A stretch of 64,000 bases of DNA, from positions 747,799 through 811,798 of the forward strand of contig JAXLYV010000004.1 in the NCBI GenBank assembly GCA_046351235.1, given 5' to 3'. Below are positions 1-7,565 of the stretch, in pieces. Positions within the stretch are counted from its first letter, which is position 1. The number at the start of each line of letters is the position of its first letter. The position numbers and the translations under genes are program-made. Source of the stretch: JBBSAT01 sp046351235. Its GTDB lineage: Bacteria > Myxococcota_A > Polyangia > Polyangiales > Sandaracinaceae. The notes under the pieces are model-generated. The model made no database searches. It was not told the origin of the DNA and worked only from the letters and a program-made list of their open reading frames with translations.

Positions 1-1409
1 GCGCCGGGCCCGACTGGGCGCTCGTGCTGCGCCACGGCGACGAGCTGCTCTCGAAGGTCGGTCGCGACGTCGTGGTGGGAGCCGCGCTCGCGTCGGCGCT
101 CGCACACCGCGAGGGGGTCGCGGGAACCGCGCTCGGCGCGCGCCTGCTGGCGGCCTTGCTCGCCGACGCGAGCGCGCTCCCGACCCGCGCGCGCGCTCGT
201 GCGAACGCGATGGCGCTCTTCCTCGGCCGGGCCGAGCTGGTGCTCGCGAGCGCGAAGGAAGCAGATCGCGGCCGGCTCGTCGCCCTCGGCGACGCGCTCG
301 ACGCGCTCGAGAGCGCCGCCGCGTCGCTCGAGAGCGAGGCGCCCTCGATGCACGCGCTGAAGGACGCAGCGGCACGCCTGCTCGCAGCGCTGCCGGCGCC
401 GGCGCCCGAGGTGATCCCGCCGCCTCCGCCGCTTCCGCCGAGCACGCCCGTCTTCGTGCTCCCGCCGCCGGCCGCGCCCGCGCTGCCGCCGAGCCCGCTC
501 GAAGCGCTCCCGGACCGGGCCGAGCAGGTCCCCTCGTTCCTGCGTCGCACCTCGAGCGCTCTGATCGCCGCGGCCGCGCTCGTGCGCGGCCCGACGCCGC
601 TCGACGCCGAGGCGCTGCGGCTCACGCTCGTGGGGCTCTATCTCCCGGTCGCCGCGGCACCCGAGATCGCACGCGAGGGGCGCACGGCGCTCGCGCCGCC
701 GCCGCGCCTGGTCCTCGACGCAGCCCAGAAGGCGGCGAGCGCGGCGCCGCCCGAGCAGGCGAGCCGCGAAGTGATCGGGGCGCTCGAGAAGCACCGCTTC
801 GCGCTCGATCTCCACCTCTTCCTCTCGCGCGCGCTCGGGCGAGCCGGCGCGGCCAGCGCCGCCGAGCTCCACCGGCGAGAGATGGAGGGCCTCGTCGCGC
901 GCCTGCCGGCGCTGCTCGAGCGCTCGTTCTCCGACGGCTCGCCCTTCGCGTCGCCGGAGCTCCGCACGTGGCTCGCGCCGCCCTCGCCGGCCGCGAGCGA
1001 CGAGTCGCCCCCGGCGCCCGCGGACCGCTGGGACGAGGTCGCGCAGCTCGCCCGCACGGCGCGCGCACGCGAGGCGCTCACGCTCGGCTCCTCCCTCGCG
1101 AGCGCCGCGCCGAGCGCGCGCGATCGATTCGCGCTCCGCACCCGTCTCGCCCGCGTGGCCGAGGACGCGTCGGCCACACCGCTCGCGGCGGAGCTCTATG
1201 CGGCGCTCGCCGCCGATGCCGAGCGCCTCGGCCTCGACGAGTGGGAGCCCGCGCTCGTCGCGCCCGTGCTCGCCGGGCTGCTCCGCACCGCGCCCGCCGG
1301 CGCCCCGGGCCGCGCCGCCGCCTTCGCGCGCCTCGCCCGCGTGAGCCCCGCGGCCGCCTTCGAAGTTTCTGCGCAGCCGAGCGCAACGCCCGCCAAGACC
1401 GGCCGATGA
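1..1409 (+). CDS. tssA: Type VI secretion protein TssA (5' end missing)
   Basis: The reading frame is open from base 3 and enters from the left edge, so the N-terminus is missing; a GTG at 24 is probably internal. The first visible residues (PDWALVLRHGDELL, then a helical stretch with AREGVAG-like character) look like the ImpA_N domain of TssA, the T6SS baseplate/sheath-assembly protein. A proline-rich linker (about nt 395-520) joins this to a helical C-terminal half with Arg/Ala-rich repeats, as in VasJ/TssA-type proteins. It lies 43 bp upstream of tssB on the same strand, which strongly supports the call. The exact TssA subclass cannot be judged from the truncated protein. Confidence 0.8.
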   Translation, partial: AGPDWALVLRHGDELLSKVGRDVVVGAALASALAHREGVAGTALGARLLAALLADASALPTRARARANAMALFLGRAELVLASAKEADRGRLVALGDALDALESAAASLESEAPSMHALKDAAARLLAALPAPAPEVIPPPPPLPPSTPVFVLPPPAAPALPPSPLEALPDRAEQVPSFLRRTSSALIAAAALVRGPTPLDAEALRLTLVGLYLPVAAAPEIAREGRTALAPPPRLVLDAAQKAASAAPPEQASREVIGALEKHRFALDLHLFLSRALGRAGAASAAELHRREMEGLVARLPALLERSFSDGSPFASPELRTWLAPPSPAASDESPPAPADRWDEVAQLARTARAREALTLGSSLASAAPSARDRFALRTRLARVAEDASATPLAAELYAALAADAERLGLDEWEPALVAPVLAGLLRTAPAGAPGRAAAFARLARVSPAAAFEVSAQPSATPAKTGR

Positions 1410-1452
1410 ACCCACAGACCCGCCGGAAACGGCCCGCAACGGAGAAGAGAAC

Positions 1453-1950
1453 GTGAGCACGAAGGAACAGTCGGTGGCGCCGAAGGAGCGCGTGAACATC
1501 ACCTACAAGTCGTCGACCGGCGATGCCCGCGAGGAGGTCGAGCTCCCGCTGAAGATCCTCGCGCTCGGCGACTTCCGTGGCCGCGAGGACGCGCGCCCGA
1601 TCGAGGAGCGCAAGCCGATCAACGTCGACAAGGACAACTTCGACGAGGTCCTGCGCGAGCACGCCGTCTCGGTCGACCTCTCGGTGCCGAACCGTCTCGA
1701 CGCCACCGGCGGCGAGCTCGGCGTGCACCTCGAGCTCCGCTCGATGAAGAGCTTCGAGCCCGAGGCGATCGCGCGCGCCGTGCCCGAGCTCGCGCAGCTC
1801 CTCGCGCTCCGTGAGCAGCTCACGGCCCTGAAGGGCCCGCTCGGGAACGTGCCCGCGTTCCGCAAGAAGCTGGCGGCGCTCCTCGACGACGCGAGCGCGC
1901 GCGCCTCGCTCGAAGCCGAGCTCGGCCTCGACCCGAAGAAGCCGGCGTGA
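1453..1950 (+). CDS. tssB: Type VI secretion sheath small subunit TssB (VipA/ImpB)
   Basis: This 165-residue protein has the usual TssB length. Its N-terminus carries VNITYKSSTG and an LPLKILALGDFRGR segment, the family signature, and it ends with RKKLAALLDDASARASLEAEL before the stop. TssB pairs with TssC to form the contractile cytoplasmic sheath that drives the Hcp/VgrG spear. The start is GTG at 1453, preceded by a purine-rich GGAGAAGAGA site. The gene sits between tssA (43 bp) and tssC (25 bp) and is surely co-transcribed with them. Confidence 0.95.
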   Translation: MSTKEQSVAPKERVNITYKSSTGDAREEVELPLKILALGDFRGREDARPIEERKPINVDKDNFDEVLREHAVSVDLSVPNRLDATGGELGVHLELRSMKSFEPEAIARAVPELAQLLALREQLTALKGPLGNVPAFRKKLAALLDDASARASLEAELGLDPKKPA

Positions 1951-1975
1951 ACGAGAACGAAGAAAGGAACGAGCC

Positions 1976-3463
1976 ATGGAAGCCCGAGAGACCGAGCGCG
2001 AGCCCGAGACCCTGACGACGACGGCGATCGCGCCCCCTTCCCTCCTCGACGAGATCCTCGCCGAGACCCACATGCGCCCCGGCGACGACGGCTACGAGAT
2101 CGCCAAGAGCGGGGTCGGCGCTCTCGTCACGCACCTGCTCGCGCCCTCGCGGCGCGGCGAGAAGGTCGACAAGGTGCTCGTCGACGCCATGATCGCCGAG
2201 ATCGATCGCAAGCTGAGCGCGCAGCTCGACGCGATCCTGCACGCGCCCGCGCTGCAGAAGCTGGAGGCGAGCTGGCGCGGGCTCAAGCACCTCGTCGACC
2301 GCACGGACTTCCGCGAGAACGTGCGCATCGAGCTGCTCTCGGCCACGAAGGAGGAGCTCGCCGCCGACTTCGAGGACAGCCCCGAGATCACCAAGAGCGG
2401 CCTCTACCGGCTCGCGTACTCGGCCGAGTACGGCACCTTCGGCGGCCAGCCCTACGGCCTGATGGTGAGCTCGTTCGAGCTCGATCACGGCCCGGCCGAC
2501 ATGGCGCTGCTCAAGTCGTGCGCCGCCGTCGCGGCGATGTCGCACGCGCCCTTCCTCGGCGCGGCCTCGCCGAAGTTCTTCGGCGTGCCCTCGTGGACGG
2601 AGCTACCGAAGCTCAAGGATCTGCAGTCGCTCTTCGAGGGGCCGCAGTACGCGCGCTGGCGGAGCTTCCGCGACGCCGAGGACGCGCGCTACGTCGGGCT
2701 CACGACGCCCCGCATGCTGCTGCGTCTTCCCTACGGCGAGTCGACCTCGCCCGTGCGCGCCTTCCACTACGAGGAGACGAGCGAGAAGCACGACGACTAC
2801 CTCTGGGGCTCGACGACGTTCGCGCTCGCCGCGCGCATCGCCGACAGCTTCGCGCGCTACCGCTGGTGCGCGAACATCATCGGCCCGCAGGCCGGCGGCG
2901 CGGTCGAGGGCCTGCCGCTCCATCAGTTCGAGGCGATGGGCGAGGTGCAGACGAAGATCCCGACCGAGGTGGCGCTCACGGAGCGGCGCGAGTTCGAGCT
3001 CGCCGAGCAGGGCTTCATCGGCCTCGTGCACCGCAAGGGCTCGGACAACGCGGCGTTCTTCTCGGCGAACTCGTGTCAGCGCGCGAAGACCTTCGGCATC
3101 TCGGCGGAGGGCAAGCAGGCCGAGACGAACCATCGGCTCGGCACGCAGCTACCGTACATGTTCGTGATCACGCGCCTCGCGCACTACCTCAAGGTGCTGC
3201 AGCGCGAGCAGATCGGGACGTGGAAGGAGCGCGCGGATCTCGAGCGCGAGCTCAACAAGTGGATCTCGCAGTACGTGGTCGACATGGAGAGCCCCGAGCC
3301 CTCGGTGCGCTCGCGCCGCCCGCTCCGCCAGGCACAGGTGATCGTGGAGGACGTGGCCGGGCAGCCGGGCTGGTACCGATGCAGCCTGCGCGTGCGCCCG
3401 CACTTCAAGTACATGGGCGCGTCGTTCACGCTCTCGCTCGTCGGTCGCCTCGACAAGCAGTGA
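1976..3463 (+). CDS. tssC: Type VI secretion sheath large subunit TssC (VipB/ImpC)
   Basis: A full-length TssC of 495 residues. Recognisable family segments are WRGLKHLVDRTDF near residue 95, FGGQPYGLMVSSFE, an FFSANSCQRAKTF stretch near residue 365 and the C-terminal YRCSLRVRPHFKYMGASFTL. It forms the T6SS sheath with TssB. The start is ATG 1976, with AAGGAACGAG upstream. No hcp, tssE or other T6SS gene follows: the next gene is on the opposite strand, so this is the right-hand end of the T6SS operon as seen here. Confidence 0.96.
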   Translation: MEARETEREPETLTTTAIAPPSLLDEILAETHMRPGDDGYEIAKSGVGALVTHLLAPSRRGEKVDKVLVDAMIAEIDRKLSAQLDAILHAPALQKLEASWRGLKHLVDRTDFRENVRIELLSATKEELAADFEDSPEITKSGLYRLAYSAEYGTFGGQPYGLMVSSFELDHGPADMALLKSCAAVAAMSHAPFLGAASPKFFGVPSWTELPKLKDLQSLFEGPQYARWRSFRDAEDARYVGLTTPRMLLRLPYGESTSPVRAFHYEETSEKHDDYLWGSTTFALAARIADSFARYRWCANIIGPQAGGAVEGLPLHQFEAMGEVQTKIPTEVALTERREFELAEQGFIGLVHRKGSDNAAFFSANSCQRAKTFGISAEGKQAETNHRLGTQLPYMFVITRLAHYLKVLQREQIGTWKERADLERELNKWISQYVVDMESPEPSVRSRRPLRQAQVIVEDVAGQPGWYRCSLRVRPHFKYMGASFTLSLVGRLDKQ

Positions 3464-3485
3464 CGCGGCGGGCCCGAGGCGACCG

Positions 3486-3515
3486 CGCTCGGCCTTCCTC
3501 GGGTCGCGCCGAGCG
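3486..3515. terminator. Hairpin between convergent genes
   Basis: CGCTCGGC at 3486-3493 pairs with GCCGAGCG at 3508-3515 across a 14-base loop. It lies in the 57-bp gap between tssC and the convergent lipoprotein gene. There is no U-tract, so intrinsic termination is only a guess. Confidence 0.35.
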
Positions 3516-3520
3516 TGGCG

Positions 3521-4273
3521 TCACGGGTAGCAGGCGACGATGTTCGCGAGCTCGCTTCGATAGCAGGCGAGCGTGGCGTCGCAGTCGGCGGCGCCCGCGA
3601 AGCAGGCGTCGAGCGCGTCGAGCGTCGCGTCGGAGAAGACCATCAGCGGGAGGATGGCCGTCGTCACCAGGCGCTCGGGGAGGATCGTCGGGCATCGGGC
3701 GACGATGGTGTCGGCCACCGCGCGCGCGTGGGTGACGTCGTGCTCGGCGGCGACACCGGACAGGCAGACCTCGGCACCGCTCGGATCGGAGAACGTCCGA
3801 CACGAGCTGCTGCTGAAGGCCGCCAGGCACTCGTAGGCATCGGCGAGCACGTCCGCGCGCTCGTGCGCACACCATCGGGCGATCTCGGTGTGCTCGCAGG
3901 TGCGATCGACCTGGCCGTGGCAGGCCGTGGCCACGGTCGCTGCCGTCGCTTCGCAGCGCGCGATGTCGTCGGGGCTCGACCCGGCATCGACGAGGATCCA
4001 CGCCGCGTCGCGCGGCATCCAGCCGGCGTCGCCCGGGACCCAGCCCGCGTCGTCCAGTGCGGACGCGGCGTCGCGCGGCATCGCGGCCGCATCGTCCGGC
4101 GCGATGCCGCCGTCGGTCCGCGCCACGCCCGCGTCCCCCGCGGTGCCCCCGTCGGCCTGCGCCGCGCCTGCGTCCTCCGCGGTCGCCCCGTCGCCGCCGC
4201 TCGGCGGCGTGCTGCAGCCCGCTGCCATCCAGATCCCGAGGGCCACCGTGCCCAGAGCCCGAGAGCCATGCAT
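3521..4273 (-). CDS. Secreted lipoprotein with Asp/Ala-rich linker, Cys-rich C-terminal domain
   Basis: The start is taken at ATG 4273, which gives a good lipoprotein signal (ALGTVALGIWMAAGC, lipobox AAGC); a longer frame upstream lacks coding character. After Cys about 20 comes a low-complexity stretch (about residues 30-95) of DAG, DDA and RDA repeats typical of myxobacterial surface lipoproteins. A C-terminal domain of about 150 residues follows, with regularly spaced cysteines (CEAT, ACHG, TCEH, WCAH and a final ACYP) likely to form disulfides. The function is unknown. It is convergent with tssC and divergent from the TPR gene at 4473. Confidence 0.75.
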   Translation of the reverse strand: MHGSRALGTVALGIWMAAGCSTPPSGGDGATAEDAGAAQADGGTAGDAGVARTDGGIAPDDAAAMPRDAASALDDAGWVPGDAGWMPRDAAWILVDAGSSPDDIARCEATAATVATACHGQVDRTCEHTEIARWCAHERADVLADAYECLAAFSSSSCRTFSDPSGAEVCLSGVAAEHDVTHARAVADTIVARCPTILPERLVTTAILPLMVFSDATLDALDACFAGAADCDATLACYRSELANIVACYP

Positions 4274-4472
4274 CGCTTTCACTCGCTTTCCGGCATCGCT
4301 GCCGCCCCGCTCCTCGCATCGCTCGTGCCGCGCGCGGGCCGCGGAGATCCGCGCGTGCGTGCAGCTCGCTGCACGCTTCGCGCATCCGGATGCACGCCGA
4401 GCGTGACGATCGAGCGTCGCTCTCTCGCGCGCCGCGTTGCGCGAGCCGACGCGCATGGGAGAAATGCACGCG

Positions 4473-5429
4473 ATGAAGACGTGGGGAGATGCGCTCGCAG
4501 CGCTCCGTGCGGCGATCGCCGACCGCGACTGGGACCGCGGCGAGCGGATCCTCGAGACGATGCAGGAGAGCGCCGAGCGCTCGGCCGAGCCCTCGCAGCT
4601 CGCGAGCCTCGCGTTCCAGCGTGGGCTCTTCGAGGACGCGCGCGGTGCGCTCGCCGCGGCGGAGGCGGCGTTCTCCGAGGCCGTGTCGTGGGACCTGCGC
4701 GCGGCGGGCGAGGACAGCCACGCCGTCGCTGACGCGCTCCGCAGCCTCGGCATCGTGCGGGCGCGCGCGAAGAAGACCGATCTCGCGGTCACGACCTTCG
4801 AGCAAGCCTCGCGTGCGTACGTCGCGCAGCGCTCGAGCGACGCGATCGAGACGATGTGGCGAGCCGGGCGCGCGCTCGAGGACGCGGGCCGCTTCGACGA
4901 CGCGATCGCGCGCTACACGAGGGCGGAGGGCTTGCTCCCCGACATCGACACGCCTGCGTTCCGCACCGAGCGCCTGTGGGCGCTCTTCGGCCACGGCGAG
5001 TGCCTGCGCCGCACGAAGCAGTACGCCGCGTCGCGCGAGCGCTCCGTGCGTGCGACGTGGCTCGCCACGCCGCCGCGGACGCCGGCTCTCGAGCTGGCGC
5101 TCGCGAACGCGTGGTTCGCGATCGCGACCTACGCCCGCCACGTGCTCCGCGACGAGGTTCAGGTCGGGATCGCGCTGGCGGCCGCGCGCACGATCTGCCC
5201 GGATCCGCGCGTGCGAGACAAGGTGAAGCAAGAGCTCGCCGGCGCCAGCGCGCCGGAGCGCATCGAGGGCTGGGTCGTGCTCGCCCTCCATCCCGAGCAG
5301 GGTGGCGCCGAGGTCGTGAACGTCGAAGCGGGCCTGCGGCTCGCGAAGGGGCGGACGGAGGGCCTGACGCAGGGCCGCCGCGTGGAGGTCGCCCTCGACG
5401 CGTCGGGCTACCGCCTCGTCGCTCCCTGA
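4473..5429 (+). CDS. TPR-like cytoplasmic protein of unknown function
   Basis: A 318-residue soluble protein made of helical repeats, with no signal peptide and no membrane segment. Short Ala-rich repeats of about 35-40 residues are visible, for example LASLAFQRGLFEDARGAL and RAGRALEDAGRFDDAIARY, consistent with TPR folding. The last ~60 residues (IEGWVVLALHPEQG onward, LAKGRTEGLTQGRRVEV) look like a small beta domain. ATG 4473 is preferred because GGGAGA lies 10 bases upstream; ATGs at 4455 and 4464 are possible but poorly spaced. It is divergent from the lipoprotein at 4273 and convergent with the kelch-like gene. Confidence 0.7.
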   Translation: MKTWGDALAALRAAIADRDWDRGERILETMQESAERSAEPSQLASLAFQRGLFEDARGALAAAEAAFSEAVSWDLRAAGEDSHAVADALRSLGIVRARAKKTDLAVTTFEQASRAYVAQRSSDAIETMWRAGRALEDAGRFDDAIARYTRAEGLLPDIDTPAFRTERLWALFGHGECLRRTKQYAASRERSVRATWLATPPRTPALELALANAWFAIATYARHVLRDEVQVGIALAAARTICPDPRVRDKVKQELAGASAPERIEGWVVLALHPEQGGAEVVNVEAGLRLAKGRTEGLTQGRRVEVALDASGYRLVAP

Positions 5430-5437
5430 TCGACCCG

Positions 5438-5658
5438 TCCGGGCCCTCCGGGGCGAGCGCTCTTTGCGGAGGATGATCGGCTCGACCGCTCGCGTCCCTC
5501 CCGTACGCGCGCTGCGCGCGCTCCCCTCCGGGCCCTCCGCGGCGAGCACTCTTTGCGGAGGGATGATCGGCTCGACCGCTCCGGTCCCTCCCGTACGCGC
5601 GCTGCGCGCGCTCCCGTCCGGGCCCTACGCGGCGAGCACTCCTTGCGGAGGGATCAGC
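5438..5658. repeat. 90-bp tandem repeat, about 2.4 copies, intergenic
   Basis: Units begin at TCCGGGCCCT at 5438, 5527 and 5617, so the period is 89-90 bp. Copies 1 and 2 differ by a few substitutions and one deleted G. The third copy is partial and ends at the 3' end of the convergent kelch-like gene. Each unit carries a GC-rich palindrome (GCGCGCTGCGCGCGC) and TTTGCGGAGGG. It lies wholly between two converging genes. Confidence 0.9.
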
Positions 5659-7513
5659 TCGCGAGGCGTACCACGGCGAGGGAGCGAAGCGTCGCGCCGG
5701 CGTCCGCCTCGATCGCGATCCCGACGCGCTCGGGGAGCTCGGGCACGAGGCAGCCCCCCGTCGCGCCGCCCCGCGTGATCGAGATCGCGTCGCCGCTCCG
5801 CGCGATCGTGAGGTCCCCCTCTCCCTCCGGAAAGCGGCAGTCGAGAGGCGCCGCCATGCCCGCCGGACCGAGGGTCGCGCTCGCCTCGCCGTGCGCGCCC
5901 GTGAGCAGCACGCGAAACGACCCCGACGCGGAGAGCGTCGCCGAGAAGCGCGCGAGGCGCAGCAGCCGCAGGTCGAGACGCGCGCGCGAGACGCCGCTCG
6001 CGGTGCCCAGCCCATCGGTCGTGGGCGTCCAGCGCGTCGCCGCGTCGAGCGCGAACGCGTCGAGGTCGAGGGTGAACACGTAGCTCGGCGGCGCGGCGTC
6101 GAAGGGGGTGCCCCGCTCGTCGCGCCGAACGGATGCGCCTGCGATCGCGAGCTCCACCGTGGTGCCATCCGCGAGCGTCACCAGCGAGCGCGGCAGGCGC
6201 GAGGTGGCAGCGCTCGCGACCGTCGCCGCTCCGACGTCGACCACGAAGGCCTGGCGCGTTCCGTCGCCGCGGTGCCCCTCCACGAGCAAGCGGCCGCTCG
6301 GGAGCGCCGTCGTCACCGGATCGAGCACGACGGGCACGTCCACGATGCGCTCGGCGACCTCGCGCGTGCGCGGGAGGACGACCGACACCGTGGTGCGCAC
6401 CGCGCCGCCCCGCGCAGGATCGGCACAGGTGGCGCACCAAAGGACGCGTCCATCGTCGAGCAGGCCGATCCAATCGGGCGCGCACGAAGGAACGGGGAGC
6501 GGCGTGATCACCTCGGCGTCGAGATCGAGGACCGACGCGTCACCGACGAGATGCCCGCTGCCGTCGACGCCGCCCGCCACCACGACGTGCGAACCGTCGA
6601 GGAGCATCGCGTGCGGCGCGCGGCGGCCGGGCGTGAGCGAAGCACCGAGCACGCCGCCCGTGTGGTGCGCCGAGTCCACCCACTCGACGGTCTCGACGAG
6701 CTCGCCGCCAGCGCCGGTTCCGCCGAGCAAGAGGACGCCGTGCACGGCGCCGTCGACCGCGAGGCTGGTGTGATCGCGGCGGCGTGCGTCGAGCGACCCG
6801 AACGTCGCCGCACCACCGTCGAGCGGGATGCGCTCCCACGTGTCGCCCCCGTCGCCGTTGCGACTGCCCGCGCCGCCGGTGACGAGCACCGCATCGCCCT
6901 CGGGCACGAGCGCCGCCGACGCGAACGCGATGGTCGTCGACTGCTCCACGCGCATCACCTCGACCCGCTCGCGTCGCACGTCGAAGCGCGCGATGCGGCG
7001 CGAGGCCCGGTCGTTGTCGTCGAGACCGCCCACGATCACGAGGCGCGACTCGTCGATGCTCGCGATGGCCGCGCCCTCCGGCTGCCGTGCCTCGGAGTCG
7101 CCGAGCGGACAGGAGCGACCGACGGGCCGCAAGACGAGCGTCGGCTCCCGCAGGATCGAGCTCCGCGTGGCCCAGCCGAACGCCGTCCACGCGCCGGTCG
7201 CGGCGGGCGCCGACGCCGAGAACGCGAGCGAGCTGCTCGCGAAGCGCGTGATCGCGTCGGGGCTGGGATCGCTCGGATCGAGCTGGATCACGAGCCCCTC
7301 GGTGGTGGGAAAGTCCCCCAGCGCGGTGAGCGTGATGGGCCCGGCCGGGCCACGGCACTCGCTGGCCTCGGGCAGCGTGAGCACGAGCGGGACGTGATCG
7401 ACGACCGTCTCGCCACAGCCGGCCGCCGCGACCGCCATCGTGGCCGCGAGCGCGGAGAACCTCAGCCCGGATCGCACTCCCTGGAGAGTGCCACGCGGGA
7501 CGGGGCCTGGCAT
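5654..7513 (-). CDS. Kelch-like beta-propeller lipoprotein
   Basis: About 619 residues if ATG 7513 is used; GTG 7477 would trim 12 residues and still leave the signal peptide. The lipobox is in LAATMAVAAAGCGE. The body has repeated blades of the galactose-oxidase/kelch type: LVIVGGLDD, VLVTGGAGS, VLLLGGTGAGG and VVVAGGVDG, each followed by a polar turn, at about residues 140-330. A second beta-rich half ends with LRSLAVVRLAS. It is probably an outer-membrane or periplasmic binding protein; the ligand is unknown. It is divergent from the P-type ATPase with about 50 bp between starts, so the two may share control. Confidence 0.75.
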   Translation of the reverse strand: MPGPVPRGTLQGVRSGLRFSALAATMAVAAAGCGETVVDHVPLVLTLPEASECRGPAGPITLTALGDFPTTEGLVIQLDPSDPSPDAITRFASSSLAFSASAPAATGAWTAFGWATRSSILREPTLVLRPVGRSCPLGDSEARQPEGAAIASIDESRLVIVGGLDDNDRASRRIARFDVRRERVEVMRVEQSTTIAFASAALVPEGDAVLVTGGAGSRNGDGGDTWERIPLDGGAATFGSLDARRRDHTSLAVDGAVHGVLLLGGTGAGGELVETVEWVDSAHHTGGVLGASLTPGRRAPHAMLLDGSHVVVAGGVDGSGHLVGDASVLDLDAEVITPLPVPSCAPDWIGLLDDGRVLWCATCADPARGGAVRTTVSVVLPRTREVAERIVDVPVVLDPVTTALPSGRLLVEGHRGDGTRQAFVVDVGAATVASAATSRLPRSLVTLADGTTVELAIAGASVRRDERGTPFDAAPPSYVFTLDLDAFALDAATRWTPTTDGLGTASGVSRARLDLRLLRLARFSATLSASGSFRVLLTGAHGEASATLGPAGMAAPLDCRFPEGEGDLTIARSGDAISITRGGATGGCLVPELPERVGIAIEADAGATLRSLAVVRLAS

Positions 7514-7565
7514 CGGCGTCGCGCGGGCGCATGATGCGTCGGGGCTCGGGGCCGAGCCGGAATCC

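Noticed and set aside
1078..2073. Long minus-strand ORF over tssA/tssB
   Set aside because: Arg/Leu-rich composition with no domain; it is the antisense shadow of strongly recognised T6SS genes.
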